The position numbers and the translations under genes are program-made. Shown one piece after another: positions 34,427-46,182 of a stretch of DNA of 64,000 bases. The DNA lies in assembly GCA_022605405.1 (NCBI GenBank), contig JABYQQ010000005.1:62001-126000 (forward strand). The letters run 5' to 3'. The notes under the pieces were generated by a model that worked only from the letters and a program-made list of their open reading frames with translations, was not told where the DNA came from and made no database searches. This DNA comes from Earliella scabrosa. Lineage: Eukaryota; Basidiomycota; Agaricomycetes; Polyporales; Polyporaceae. The first letter of the stretch is position 1. Each line of letters starts with the position of its first letter.

Positions 34427-35762
34427 ATGCCTTCACGAGGAAAGGACAGCAGCCGCCTTAGGTTGTTGCAGTTCCATCGACCTCCTTTCGACTTGAATCG
34501 CGCACCCATACCCCAGCTTACACCAGAGTCGCGTCGGTATGTCCAGGTCTAGTCAATGGCATAACACAAGTTGGCTCATAACATATACATTGCAGGTGCA
34601 TACAGAATTTGTCTGCATATCGACCACCGAAGTCACCCCTCCGATATCCTAAATCGAGATGTGCCGCGGTGCTCGTCGCTCTGTTCGTTGGACGAATGGG
34701 TGACATATATGTTCTCCTTAGTAGGTGAGGACCCACGGTTAACATGGAGATCACCTGTTGACTTGGCATGATTGTTCCGCAGGCGTGCGTCATCGCTACG
34801 GACATACGCAGGAGACACTGCACTACCTGGCGGGAAGTGGGAAGAACGGGACAAGAGCGCGGAATGGACTGCTGTACGTCTTTGAGACGTCACTCTCACA
34901 ATCGTGGATCATCTTTCTCATATTTCCCCGTAGAGAAGAGAAGCTTTCGAGGAGGTGTGTCATTCTGCCTCAAGCGAGACCGCATTGCTCAATGACGCAG
35001 ATCGGCCTTCCCCTAGACTACCAGAGGGTACCGACGCTGTGCGTTCTGGAGCCCTTCCTCGCCGGTAATAGGTTAATCGTCACCCCGTATGTCCGCCTCA
35101 TATGCCGTAAATTGCCAGCGAACTGACAGACATATCACAGCGTTGTCGTGCTGATCCTGGACAATTCCCTCCGGGTAAGGACCATTCTCCTCGGGGTTAC
35201 TGTAGGCATACTCACCGCTATGAAGCCCATATTAAACCAAGCGGAAGTCGCGGCACTATTTTCCCACCCGCTAAATTCATTCCTACACTCAGACCCGCCC
35301 TTCGCAACGGAACCGGAAATGCTTGAGATGAAGTACCACACATACATGGACCTCAACTCGAACACCATGCCTGGGAAAGTGCGAATGCACAACTTCCTCA
35401 CCGGCAGAGAAGCCGGTGGGACAAAGCCCATATTCGGCCTCACAGCGTGCGTCGCTTTCCTCGCTACGATTAATGCACTCACACTGAGAACACTCGACGA
35501 CAGGTCCATATTGATACGTGTGGCATCAATTGGCTACGGACAGCAGCCGGATTTCGAGCCGTACGCGCCGGAAGAGCCTACGATGCAACAGCGAATAGCC
35601 TACGCACTACGGCACGACCCTATCTTCCGAGAGGCTGAAATAGCAGAAGGCATCGATCCGGACAAGACGCCGGACCCATCGAGCCTAGTCGACAGCTCGC
35701 AGCCCGGTGCGGAGGTGAAGCGGACACGACGCCGAGGCAGGCGTGTGCGCGCGAAGCTGTGA
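34427..35762 (+). CDS. PCD1: Nudix hydrolase, peroxisomal coenzyme A diphosphatase type (Pcd1/NUDT7-like)
   Basis: Hydrolyses CoA and its esters to 3',5'-ADP and phosphopantetheine derivatives. ATG at 34427 (MPSRGKDSSRLR). Splicing the short exons gives RCAAVLVALFVGRMGDIYVL, then the Nudix box GGKWEERDKSAEWTAR followed by REAFEEIGLPL, the spacing seen in the CoA-diphosphatase subgroup. It continues FLAGNRLIVTPVVVLILDNS and a long last exon (about 35141-35762) with the NPxEV-like NQAEVAALFSHPL of this subgroup and a highly basic tail. The C-terminus is Ala-Lys-Leu, an accepted type 1 peroxisomal targeting signal, in keeping with yeast Pcd1 and mammalian NUDT7. Seven or so exons. Confidence 0.88.
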
Positions 35763-36454
35763 GAGGACTTCCACTTGCCACACTACTCCTGTCTCTGTGA
35801 TTCCTGCTGCGTGCGCATGTCCGCTCTATGTTTGTACCATTTTCCTACGACACTGCTCTTCTCAGACCGGTGAATTGATTTTTCACCTTGCCTTCACACT
35901 GCCAAACAGATTCTCCGGGTTATGACAGCACGTCGCCTTCCTGAGGGGAGTTCCGGCAAGCCTGAGAAATGCCGCTCTCCTGACGCTACTGAATGACCAA
36001 GTTGCCGCTCGTCATAGGAGTGGGGAGGATGCCCATGTCCCGAGCGGCGAGTGTTGTTCTCCTGCACAAGCGGTAGTACGTAACAAGAGCGATCAGAGTC
36101 GCTCCTCGTGGCCTGGAAGACATCATCGATGCGCATAATCGTGCGTGCACGATACGAAGACCTTCGCGCAGAGCCCTGTTCGAACAGGTCCTGTTGCTTG
36201 CTGACCAGAGCGGAACCTTGTGCGACGGCCGAGCGCGATGCACCGAAAGAGGCAAAACGTGGCCGGAGCGGGGTTACATAAGCGGCCTCGCGCTCTCCAC
36301 GCCACATTTGCAACAACGGAGGCCTGCCCGTGGCGTCCACAGACTCTCCCTCACCTCCCATTGCCCCAGCCGACTCCCTCCGTTGCCCCTCGCCCCCGTC
36401 GCTTTTCTCGCTAGCCGCGCTCACGACAGATTCTTACGACCCATCCCACAACAC
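35763..36454. other. Intergenic/5' leader region
   Basis: 692 bp. It holds the 3' end of the Nudix gene and the upstream region of the gene at 36455. An upstream ATG at 36238 opens a short frame that would be a uORF. The minus-strand 176-codon frame here has no recognised motif and is not called. Confidence 0.45.
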
Positions 36455-37932
36455 ATGCCACAAGTCTACCGTCGACATTCCGACTACAACCCGCGTCCAT
36501 CCCTTGTTCCCCGCCGGAGGTCCAGTATGGCGCCACCCGGCCCTGGCCCACAGCCTACCGACGCCGACGACTCTATCGTTCTCGCTGACCTTGTGCGCAC
36601 TGGCGAAGCCTCTCGTTTGCGCAGACGAGGTGCCATGCGTCTCGAACACCCGCGCCCACCCGCTGGGCCCAGCTCATACGCGCCACCTGCGCGCCCCATA
36701 GTCATCGAACCATCTCGGACACCCAGTCCGGAGCTGAACGCCGACCCCGCAGGAGACGAATACACATATACTTCAGGACCGGTGTGGAGGGATTGGGATG
36801 CTCTAGCTGGCGCGGGGAGACCACAAGGACGTCCCACAGAGGGCGTGCAGACCGTGGAGATTATCAGTGAGAGCACACAGGCGGGCCAAGCGTTCACTCT
36901 ATATTGCGGAGGAGAAGAGACTGTCATCGTAGACGACGAGCCACCAAGACGCTTCGAACCCTCCCTGTTTCCTGGCTCATCTTCGCAGTCCACCCCTTCC
37001 TCCAGAATCCCTGGAAAGTCAATACGCCGGTCGAACGGATGTGGTGCGTTGGTGCATGTGCGTGCGTATGCTCAACGGCCACGTGGTGTGTGGATGGCGA
37101 AGGAGGACGCGTCGGAGACCGTCGTCGGCATGGACCCCGCATATTGCGACCATCCTGCGATGGACAAAATGCTCAAGAGCGCATGTGGATGCAACCGAGA
37201 AGGCATCGGGTGTTCTGTTTGGTACGTCTGCTACTCCTACGCTACCAATCATGCTCTCCCTCATGCTCGCCATGCAGTGGCAATACGCTTGGAACCCGAT
37301 ACACCCCTTGTCAGGCCGCCTCCGAGAGCATCTTCTCGCCTTGTCCAAGCACCCCCACAGCGCCTTCGACGTCAAGACCTCTTCGACCCTTCGGCCCAAG
37401 CTATTGGAATGCTCGCTCAGTCCCACATCGTCGCTCGTCGTGCTCAATGAGCGGGATGCGCACCACCCCACCCTCCTACTACACCTTTTTCGCGGACCGA
37501 GTCACTGCCTCACCAGCACACGACTACCGGTCTCAGTCTGTGGCTGCTCCCACGTTGGTAGAGCCTGGCCGTAGCAGCAGTAGACCAATCTCGCCAGAGA
37601 TAGACTACGGATACAGGTGGACAGCCTCGCCGCAAACAGTCTCAACGCCCCTGCCAATAACCGACTCTACTGCTGCGCCATCTAATCCTGCACCAACTTC
37701 CCCTGTCTTTGCGCTTCCGCCTCTGCCGCCATTAGGCCGCAATATCAGTCAGCTTCGCCCTTCTTCCTCCGTACGGACAGAGCCTCGCCTGAATCTCACG
37801 CCGCCGCCGCTCGTAGTGAGCACAGCTGCCGGTGAACCTGGGCTTGACCTCGACCGGGACGGGGTTCCCCTCGTTGAAATGGAGGAGCCTGGCTCTCCAG
37901 ACAAGGAGGGTATGTCGTGGCCCGGCCGCTGA
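36455..37932 (+). CDS. Orphan protein with conserved cysteine cluster (zinc-ribbon-like)
   Basis: Two coding exons: 36455-37221 and 37278-37932, separated by a 56-bp intron; 473 residues. The N-terminal half is Pro/Ser-rich (start MPQVYRRHSDYNPRPS, chosen as the first in-frame ATG). The centre holds a compact conserved block: NGCGALVHVRAYAQR, then CGCNREGIGCSVCGNTLG with a further TPCQ, so at least five cysteines within about 30 residues, cut by the intron at the fourth. Spliced, it reads as a metal-binding ribbon. The C-terminal third is low-complexity proline/serine. I recognise the CGC..G..C..CGN block as recurrent in basidiomycete orphans. Function unknown; zinc binding is inferred. Confidence 0.72.
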
Positions 37933-38588
37933 GCGGAACGGCGCGTTCTCCCATACTCACGCGATCTCCTCTCGCGATGGTAGCGTTGGACACAGGTTCC
38001 AGCACCAGCGGTCATCATCACGACACCTTGTGCGTATTCATTTGGGCACATGCGCGCACTCTGCGGAGTGTGCTATTCTCGTTTCGTATTCTCTGCCGGC
38101 AGCCTTGCAGGCGGCGACAGCATATATTCTCGTCGCCTGGGAACGCGTTGGTAATCATATGGTTCCGTGGACATGGAGGACTCATTTGCTGTGTTACATT
38201 CTTCGTTGATATATACCTTGCTCTCGGTGTCGTGCTTGTTAGACTATGTACTCATCGGTCCGCACTCTCATCCTCATCATCACTCTCAATCATCTTTTCC
38301 CTCCTCATCGACATCTGTCCTATATCATGTTTATAGCATATGCATCGTCACCACTACTTCGCATCGTCCATTTGTACTATATATCCTCTGCAATCGTACG
38401 AGAGTGTATGTTGGCCCGCGCCATCGTATAGCCGTGAACGTCGGGGGCGAAACATGATCTACCCGACGTCGGGTATTATAGCTCTCTTTGTGACGTCGAC
38501 TGTCTCCCAGCTAGCTGTGTCTTCCATCTCTCGTTGTCCTGGGCTCGACTTGAAGTAGAGGACAGAGCGGCACGAATCTCGATTGTGG
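37933..38588. other. Intergenic, pyrimidine-rich in part
   Basis: 656 bp. A long C/T-rich section at about 38250-38320 may be 3' flank. No gene is visible. Confidence 0.5.
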
Positions 38589-41500
38589 ATGCGATTATCT
38601 CTCCGCATCGGTCCCCTGCGACACGCGCAAGCATGCTATAGAGCATCCCATCCTTTCCCACTTCCGCCACGGCTTCCGCTCTCGACTTGGATCACCCAGA
38701 ACTACCATCTGCAGACTAGGACCTTTACGAGCACGATGCCAAAGTTTGCCGCTGCGGAGCGATTCCTGGCCGACCGCGCTGCGCCGTATTGCAGTCTCTC
38801 GGTAGCCAACTCGTTTGCCCAGCTCAGGTATGTTCCCCTGCGCATCTCCGGAGTTCGAGTGGCTCAAGTACGACACCCCCTATCCGCGTCTCGATTTAAG
38901 CTCGAAGGAGAAGAAGTACGCTCACTACGTCGGAGAGGCGTCGTGGGCTGGTGCACGCATCATCCAGGGCCAGTGGACCCCGCAGGCACAGAAGCTCTAC
39001 GACCTCCTGATCCTGACGTTCAGCGAGAACGGCAAGCTTGCGGACTTGGAGGCGCTGCAGCAGAAGAGCGGCCTTTCTGCGGACGAATGGGAGGACTTGC
39101 TGCAGTACACGAGCCAGGTTCGTATACATCTTCAACTCCACATCCACACGATCATTCCAGTGGGTACCAGTCGGAGGAGGGACATGCATTGAAGAGCACT
39201 TTATGTAGGTTTTGAGCAATCTCGTGAACTTCAAGTCGTTCGGGTTCACGAAGATCGTCCCACGCGTCCCCGAGGACAAGTTCGCTGCCGTGGTCGAGAA
39301 GTCCGCCAACGCGGCGAACGCGGTCCCTCTCTGGAACGAGCTCAAGGAACACATCTACCAGCTCCTCCCCGAGTCCAGCAACTTCATAGGGAAGCGCTCC
39401 CTCGGCCATGTCTCGAACTACTATCTCGGCGAGCCCATCACCGACGAGGAGGTCGCGGCCGTTCAGGCTGCTGCGGAGAAGCTTGACGTCTCGGTGCTGA
39501 ACACTCGGTGCGTTGCGAATGCGAGTGCAAATATATAGGATTTGGGTTGCTAAGCGTGGATGTGGGCAGTGTGCGGAAGGACTCCCCTGACTCTTTCACT
39601 CTCCTCGTCGCCTCTGCGGAGAAGCAAGCCTCCGCACTCCATGAGATCACGATCCTTGACAGGCACGCGAAGCTTACCGTCGAGTATGGAGACTTCTCGG
39701 ACTCTCTGCAGAAGGCGGTCAATGCGCTCACTGAGGCCAAGAAGTACGCTGCCAACGAGCACCAGCTTGCGGCACTCGAGAACTACATCGAGTCGTAGGT
39801 AGAGCACGTCTGTGACTATCCGTGTTCTCACCTCGCCACGCAGATTCAAGACCGGTTCCATTCAGGCGCACATCAAGGGCTCGGAGCACTGGGTGAAGGA
39901 CATTGGCCCGGTCGTCGAGAGCTACATCGGCTTTGTTGAGACGTACGTCGACCCGTATGGCGGTCGTGCAGAGTGGGAAGGTATATGCGTCCACTACGCA
40001 CAAGCTTACAGCGATCCCATCCTGACTCATCGCGACTGCAGGTTTCACGGCGATCGTGGACAAGGCCCTCAGTGCGAAGTACGAAACGTTGGTCAATGAT
40101 GCGCCAGAGCTCATCAAGTCCCTCCCGTGGGGCAAGGACTTCGAAGTCGACGTGTTCCGCAAGCCTGATTTCACTGCGTTAGAGGTCTTGACGTTCGCGA
40201 CTGGCGGTATCCCCGCTGGTATTAACGTACGTTCACCACGTAATGATCGGTTGTCCCACGCTTACCTCGGTTTCCAGATTCCGAACTACTACGAGATCCG
40301 GGAGTCGGTTGGGTTCAAGAACGTCTCTCTGGCGGTAAGTCCTTTCAATCTCTTGCCACGGTGGTGCAACTCAACGCTGTTATGTGATAGAATGTCTTGG
40401 CAGCCAAAGCTCCCAGTATGCCCCTGTCCTTCAACGGCTGTGGAATATGGCTGACAGGGACGGTGTAGATGAGGAGTTGACCTTCATCCACCCTGACGAT
40501 GCCGAGCTGTACAACGCCTGGGACTCGCGTGCGTTCGAGGTCCAGGTGGCGAACCACGAGCTCCTTGGACACGGTAGCGGTAAGCTCTTCAAGGAGAACG
40601 CTGATGGCACGAAGAATTTCGACCCCGAGAAGGTTTGGAGTCACATTCTGATGAGACTGACGATTGTCTAACTGTATGCGTGACTGTACAGATCACCAAC
40701 CCTCTTACTGGCAAGCCGATGTGAGCACGTCTTGCATAAGTTCAGGCGAACGATACTCAGACCGGACTAGCTCCTCATGGTACAAGCCGGGTCAGACTCC
40801 GGACTCGGTGCTCGGTGAGGTTTCTTCTTCGATGGAAGAGTGCCGTGCCGAAACTGTCGCACTATACCGTGAGTCTTCTCTTGCATGTAGTTAGAATTCC
40901 TGTCTACTGACGAATCCTACTCTCAGTCGTCAGCAACTTGGACATCCTCAAGATCTTCAATGTGCGTGGTCCTGTGGATGACGTGGCTATTACTGATCCT
41001 AAACTTCGTCGCTTGTAGTACACGGACAAGCAGGAAATCGAGGACCTCCAGTACATTTCGTTCCTCCTGATGGCTCGTGCCGGTATCCGTGCACTAGAGT
41101 TCTATGACCCCAAGACCAAGAAACACGGCCAGGCACACATGCAAGCACGGTACGTCTCCTCCGGCCTTCGCGATATCATCCCACTCAGCATCGCTGCACA
41201 TCCAGTCTCGGTATCACGCAGCACCTCATCAAGTCGGGCATCGCACGGCTCGAGGAGGTTCGCGCCGCGGACGGCACGCTCGAGAACGCCTACGTCCGCG
41301 TCGACCGCGAGAAGGTGCTCAAGGAGGGCAAGGCCGCGGCCGGCAAGCTGCTCATCGAGCTGCAAGTGCGCAAGAGCACGGCTGACGGCGCGGGCGCACG
41401 CGAGTTCTACACCGAGCTCACCACTCCGTTCCCTGGGTGGGACGGCGAGATCCGGGACCTGGTCCTCCGGAAGAAGCTGGTGCGTTGGCGGTACACGCTC

Positions 41501-41659
41501 GAAGGATATTTTAGTTCGGACTGATGACGTACGTGCGAATAGCCCAGGAAGATCTTCGTGCAGCCGAACACGTTCATCGAGGGCGACGAAGTCGTGCTCA
41601 AGGAGTACCCGCTCAACGCTGCGGGCTCTATCGAGAGCTTCATCGAACGCAAGCTCTGA
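38589..41659 (+). CDS. DPP3: Dipeptidyl peptidase III (zinc metallopeptidase, M49)
   Basis: Removes dipeptides from the N-termini of short peptides. Spliced exons give the M49 zinc motif [10 protein letters not shown] near 40560 and the second motif EECRAE near 40843, with family blocks [50 protein letters not shown] and the end SFIERKL (TGA 41657-41659). About twelve exons, intact. The start is uncertain. The ATG at 38736 ([14 protein letters not shown]) matches the conserved cytosolic start. An in-frame ATG at 38589 adds 49 residues with many arginines and no acidic residues ([14 protein letters not shown] to RTFTST), which looks like a mitochondrial presequence. The longer form is annotated here; both may be used. 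Confidence 0.92.
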
Positions 41660-42169
41660 GGCCTCGATGCGATGAATGTGACACGAGAAAGGGAGAATGT
41701 CATCAACGAAATATCCCATCTGTACACTAGCACTGCTCACACTATCCCTAGCATACCTTCCTGGAGCCCTGGCTGTTCGGTCAGACTGACTTGACTGAGT
41801 TTTGCTCCGGATCATGCTGAATGCGAGGATCGACAGACCAACGGTTGTCCGAGCCCATTTTTACTTCCCATCGCCAGGCATTCGTGCCATTCCACAGGCG
41901 AGCGCTGGCGGATGTCCAACAACACTCGATTGCCCGTCATTGACGTGATCATGAGAACGATAAGTACCAATCTTACGTGGTAACCATTGAACGCGCCTTG
42001 GTCTTTACGCTACGCGACACGCGACACAATACATACTATTACATACCGGACCACGAGGCAGAACACAGGACGGTGTCATGCATGCAATCTCAAGACACGC
42101 GCCTCATCCGAACCATTTCGGCGCAGTCGTCCCCGTCGAGCCATCCATCCGTGGGACGGACGGAGGTGG

Positions 42170-42388
42170 AAGAGTTTCTGTCATTGTCATGGTTAGGATG
42201 TTCTATACGACTACATCGATTACCCACCAATCGGTCTTTCGTGCTCGACGAGCATCGCGCTCTTCCTTCGAAATGCTGGATCTCGCTCAAGTCTACTACC
42301 TTGAAGGGCCCAGTCAGGGCATTTTCACCGCTCCGCATGACTGAAAACCCCATGTCTTCAAGCAGGTCGGACACATGCTGAGGCCGCC
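42170..42388 (-). pseudogene. Fragment copy of the FMO gene 3' end
   Basis: The minus strand matches the last FMO exon (23824-24060), from the PQHV.DLLEDMG codons onward, at roughly 90% by eye across the first 165 bp, including a 30-bp identical run across FKVVDLSEIQH. A one-base insertion after the QH codons breaks the frame. No FMO catalytic part is present, so it cannot be functional as an FMO. Confidence 0.85.
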
Positions 42389-42400
42389 TGGTACATGTAG

Positions 42401-42575
42401 TACAGGCTCCAAAACAGGCTGCTCCGACATGAAGAACCACGATGTGATTGTACATGTACCTTCATAGTTGCACTCCAGGCTGAGCTGCTTGTTATCTATG
42501 GGGATGCTACAACTTGCATTTATTGGTGGTCGAATGTTAGCAGGAGAGTAGGTCCTACACAGGTTGCACTCACAC
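42401..42575 (-). pseudogene. Fragment copy of the F-box-like gene's 5' end
   Basis: Homologous to 25471-25646, including the region of the start codon (ATGTCGGAG here, ATGTCCGAG in the parent) and about 140 bp of upstream sequence. It is fused head-to-tail with the FMO piece, so on the minus strand an F-box promoter and start run into the FMO's last exon. A short frame (42610-42314) stays open across the join. Confidence 0.75.
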
Positions 42576-42961
42576 AGCAATTTCTCAAGTTCGTCAATGG
42601 AAAGAAACAAACAGAAAGGCGTAGCAGTAGAATTGAAATGGAGTCTGCAGATGTTAGTATAGGTCGCAAACGCGCCGAAGACGAGGTTACATGAAATAAG
42701 TGCAAGCCGACACCATGTGGGCCGCGGCTAGCCTGCTCCCTTGTGAGCGCGATGCCGTCGGCAAGTTCAAGCTCAGAGGTTCCCACGGGGGACCGTCGTG
42801 ACGGATCGCCGATGGGGGAACCGGGCCGGAAGTGGAGGCCCGAAATGTGCGAAAAGAAGGATCACACGAGGACTCGAAACATGGAAGTTATCGACCCTGC
42901 TTGTCTCTCTCTTTCCCCGACCACATCGAGCTCAGCTGAGCACGCACGCCCTCTGGCAACC

Positions 42962-42968
42962 TATAAAG
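42962..42968 (+). promoter_or_regulatory. TATA box of the PIN-like carrier gene
   Basis: TATAAAG, about 98 bp before the ATG at 43066. Confidence 0.5.
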
Positions 42969-43065
42969 TCCAGCAGCCCTCGAGCTGGCCGGTCAGACTC
43001 GCGCCGTTCATCGCGCTCTCCGTCTCGACTGCTCCACGACCCCTCCCCGAGTCAGATAGCGCACC

Positions 43066-45084
43066 ATGCCGTCCGCAGGGTTCCTCATCTACTCGGGCGT
43101 CATGCCCCTCATCAAGACGTATGCCAGTCTTGTGCTGTAGTGACTGACAGTGCGACTTGACTCACCAACCTCTTTACAGGTTCCTGACTATCATCGCAGG
43201 ATACGTCCTCGCGAAGATGGACCTGTTCCCGAAGGCCGCCTCGCGAGGCGCGTCGCAGGTGACAATGAACATGGCCCTTCCCGCTCTTATCTTTGCGAGC
43301 GTCGTGCCCGCATTCACTCCTGCCAATGTGTCGGCTGTGGGTCCGCTATTCCTCGTCGCGTTCACCTACCAGGCCATCGGCTTCCTCGCAGGGTACATCA
43401 TCCGCGAGGTATGCTACGTTCCCCGCAACTTCTGGCAAGGCATCATTGTCCTGACCGGCATGAGCAACTGGGGCAATCTGCGTCAGTACCAGCACCTCTA
43501 GATTTTGTTCATCCTCTCACTGCTTTGACTGCCATTAGCCACCGCGGTCGTACTTTCCATCACCCAGCAGCCACCATTCGACCCTGCCACGGATGAGGCC
43601 CGTACGTTCCGTTGAAATTTTCACTCAAAGTTCACGACGGCTGAACGTGCGATCTCAGTCGGCGTTTCTTACGTCTCCATCTTCATCGTCGCCTACCACA
43701 TCGTGTTCTGGATGCTGGGTGCGGCACATTCCCTGTCATGGGACTACCGTCCCGGCGTCCCGCAGGGCGAGGCCGCGGAACGCCACATCTCCTGGAAAGA
43801 GAAACCAATCGGCAGCCTCGTCGCACGCTACATCCTGCGCCAGGAAGTTCCTGACTCGTTCGCTCTTCCCCCGCCCGGCCACGGACCCAAAGACGAGGAG
43901 GCGCTCGCCGACGAGAAGCTCAAGGACGAGAAGGTTCAAGCGCCGGTCACGGTCTCGCAACTTCCACCAGACTCGGAAGAGCTGGTGCACCCGAACCCGG
44001 ACCCAGACGTTCAACTCGCGCGCAAGACCTCTCGTCTCTCCGTTGCGACAGCTCCGGGCCCTGTGCACCATCGGCGCGTGCCCTCAAGCGTGGCGTCGCC
44101 CCCAGAAGCACCTCCCGTTCCACCACCCACCCCCGCGCACTCGATCCATGATCCGGACGCGCAGAGCATCGCACAGCGAAGCGCGACGCTGCACATGCCG
44201 ACGTTCCCGCAGAAGATCGTGCGCGTGTTCCGCCCGCTGGGCGCGCTCGTCACGCCGGTCACGATCGCGCTCGCAGTTGCGCTGCCCATTGCGCTCATCC
44301 AGCCGCTCAAGGCGCTCTTCGTCGATGTCTCCGAGACGGGCGGGCCCACGTTCAGAGGGCCGGATGGCAAGCCGCCACTTGCGTTCGTCATTGACACTGG
44401 TGAGTCCTCGTACTCCCGAGTATTTGCCTATGCCGCGCTTTGCTGACTGTATGACTGTAGCGCAATTCATGGGTGGAATTACAGTTCCCCTCGCCCTCGT
44501 CTTGCTCGGTGCTAGTTTTGCGCGCTTCCAGGTCCCACGGCCGCTCTCTCGCCTGCCGATCATGGCCATGGTGCTCACGACGCTCGCAAAGATGGCCGTA
44601 CTCCCCGTCATTGGCGTTTTCCTCGTGCAGGCCATGACCGCTGCGGGGATTGTGGACAGGGAGGCGAAGGTCCTCCGCTTTGTCATGATTTTCCTGAGTG
44701 GTACTCCGACCGCTGTCAAGTGAGTCGCGACGCACGTTCCGTCGTTGATGGATATTGACGCTGCTGTGTCTAGTCAATTGATTGTTTCGTCGCTGTATTC
44801 GCCAGACGGGGACACTGACACGCTCGCGGTGAGTTTCGACGATGTTTCCAAGTCCAAGTAGTCCATGTCCTGACGTTCCTTCTTCCATCAGGCCTTCCTC
44901 CTCATTCAGTGTAAGTGTTATGTTTTGAGTCTACGATCGTCTGAGGTTGACTTTGTGTGGGCACCATAGACATCTTCATGTTCTTCTCATCGTCGTGAGT
45001 ATACTATCCCATATCTCGTGGGAGAGACGCCTACTGACCCCTCTTTGCAGTGCCCTCACCGCCGTGGCCCTACTACTGCTATAG
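43066..45084 (+). CDS. Auxin efflux carrier family (PIN-like/PILS) membrane transporter
   Basis: Ten-helix-type carrier with N- and C-terminal membrane bundles around a long hydrophilic loop. ATG at 43066 (MPSAGFLIYSG) splices to FLTIIAGYVLAKMDLFPK. Conserved family blocks are SQVTMNMALPALIFASVVPAF, GIIVLTGMSNWGNL and PTAVVLSITQ. The loop (about residues 180-330, codons near 43780-44200) is charged and Pro-rich. The C-terminal bundle has GGITVPLALVLLGASFA, SGTPTAVN and short last exons of 19 nt (44893-44911) and 25 nt (44970-44994) encoding LLIQYIFMFFSSS, ending at TAG 45082-45084. Fungal members are probably ER or plasma-membrane transporters of unknown substrate; auxin transport should not be assumed. 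Confidence 0.9.
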
Positions 45085-46182
45085 AGCCTGCTACGCTAGA
45101 ATCTGTTACACGCTCACCCTATCCTCTAGATGTGTCTATCCGGACATCCACATCCCTAACACCGCTTCTCCGCGAGACGCCATCACTAATGATTCAGTCA
45201 CGGCACCTAGACGACCCCATGCCCTACTCACCTAGAAGTAGAGAGCCCGCTACACGACACTATCTGTAGATGTGACTGACTGACCTTTGACGCACTTTCT
45301 GTATCTCTAGACACATTTTCATTGCATGCTTTCGAGCTTGACAAGTCCTCGTACATCCCGTATTTGCCGGCCGGCGGTTCCCCAGGTAAGTAACATGGCT
45401 CTAGATGAGGCGATGCTAGAGGGTATGTCAGCCATCCAAATGCGCCGTTCGAGGTCTTTCCTACTCATCCTGTCCGAAGTAGGCCCTATGAGTCCTATTG
45501 CACGCACGCTTCGACTGTGCTTCGAGATTTAGCTGGTACAGGAGGATGTCACTAGATGTATGTGGAACGTCAACGCCACTATCACTGTCATTTTCGCCAT
45601 CAATGGAGTCATTGTGCCCCGTTGACCCCAATTCATTCGACTATCATAGTGCGAAAGATAAGTACTATATATCGGGCCCCGTGTGCATGAGATCAGTCTG
45701 ACCATTACATATTGCTTTGTGATGTGTGATGGTGCTGCAAATGCTTTGAACGCGCGTCGCGTTATATGTTTTTCCACGTAATATTACCCAATCTTCGCGG
45801 ATGGACCCTGCAGACCACGCACCAATGGCGTACTCAGGATTCGAGATCATGGTATACTTGGGAAATCGACACCTGAGAGACACAGCTGGAGAGAGCTGGA
45901 GGTGCACCAGACTCAGTGCCGGAGGTCACGGAAGCTAATTTGGGTTCGCGATATCGTCACGGCTTGATGGGATCTGGCCCCGGACCGGTCCGTCGGAATT
46001 GATCTGCCGCCCCTTCAGGAAAATTTGTGCCTTCATGACGGAGATCGGTATCTCCAGGTCCACACGGTTGTCGAGCTAAGCGGCCCCGTCGGGCAAACAG
46101 TTGTGACTCTGGACAGGCCATTTATCTCTCTTCCTACCACCACGGCCACGGTCTCCTCCTCATCCTCGTTCCCCGCCGTAAC
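45085..46182. other. Intergenic between carrier and ABC transporter
   Basis: 1.1 kb with no conserved coding content. It contains the ABC gene's promoter. No TATA box was confirmed. Confidence 0.5.

Larger units (their letters stand above)
41660..43065. other. Intergenic region with a chimeric duplicated insert
   Basis: 1.4 kb. About 42170-42575 is made of two copied gene pieces (listed separately). The remainder holds the promoter of the carrier gene at 43066. No intact gene. Confidence 0.6.

Noticed and set aside
35894..36424. 176-codon minus-strand ORF
   Set aside because: It overlaps the leader of the plus-strand gene and has no recognisable domain. It could be real only with transcript support.
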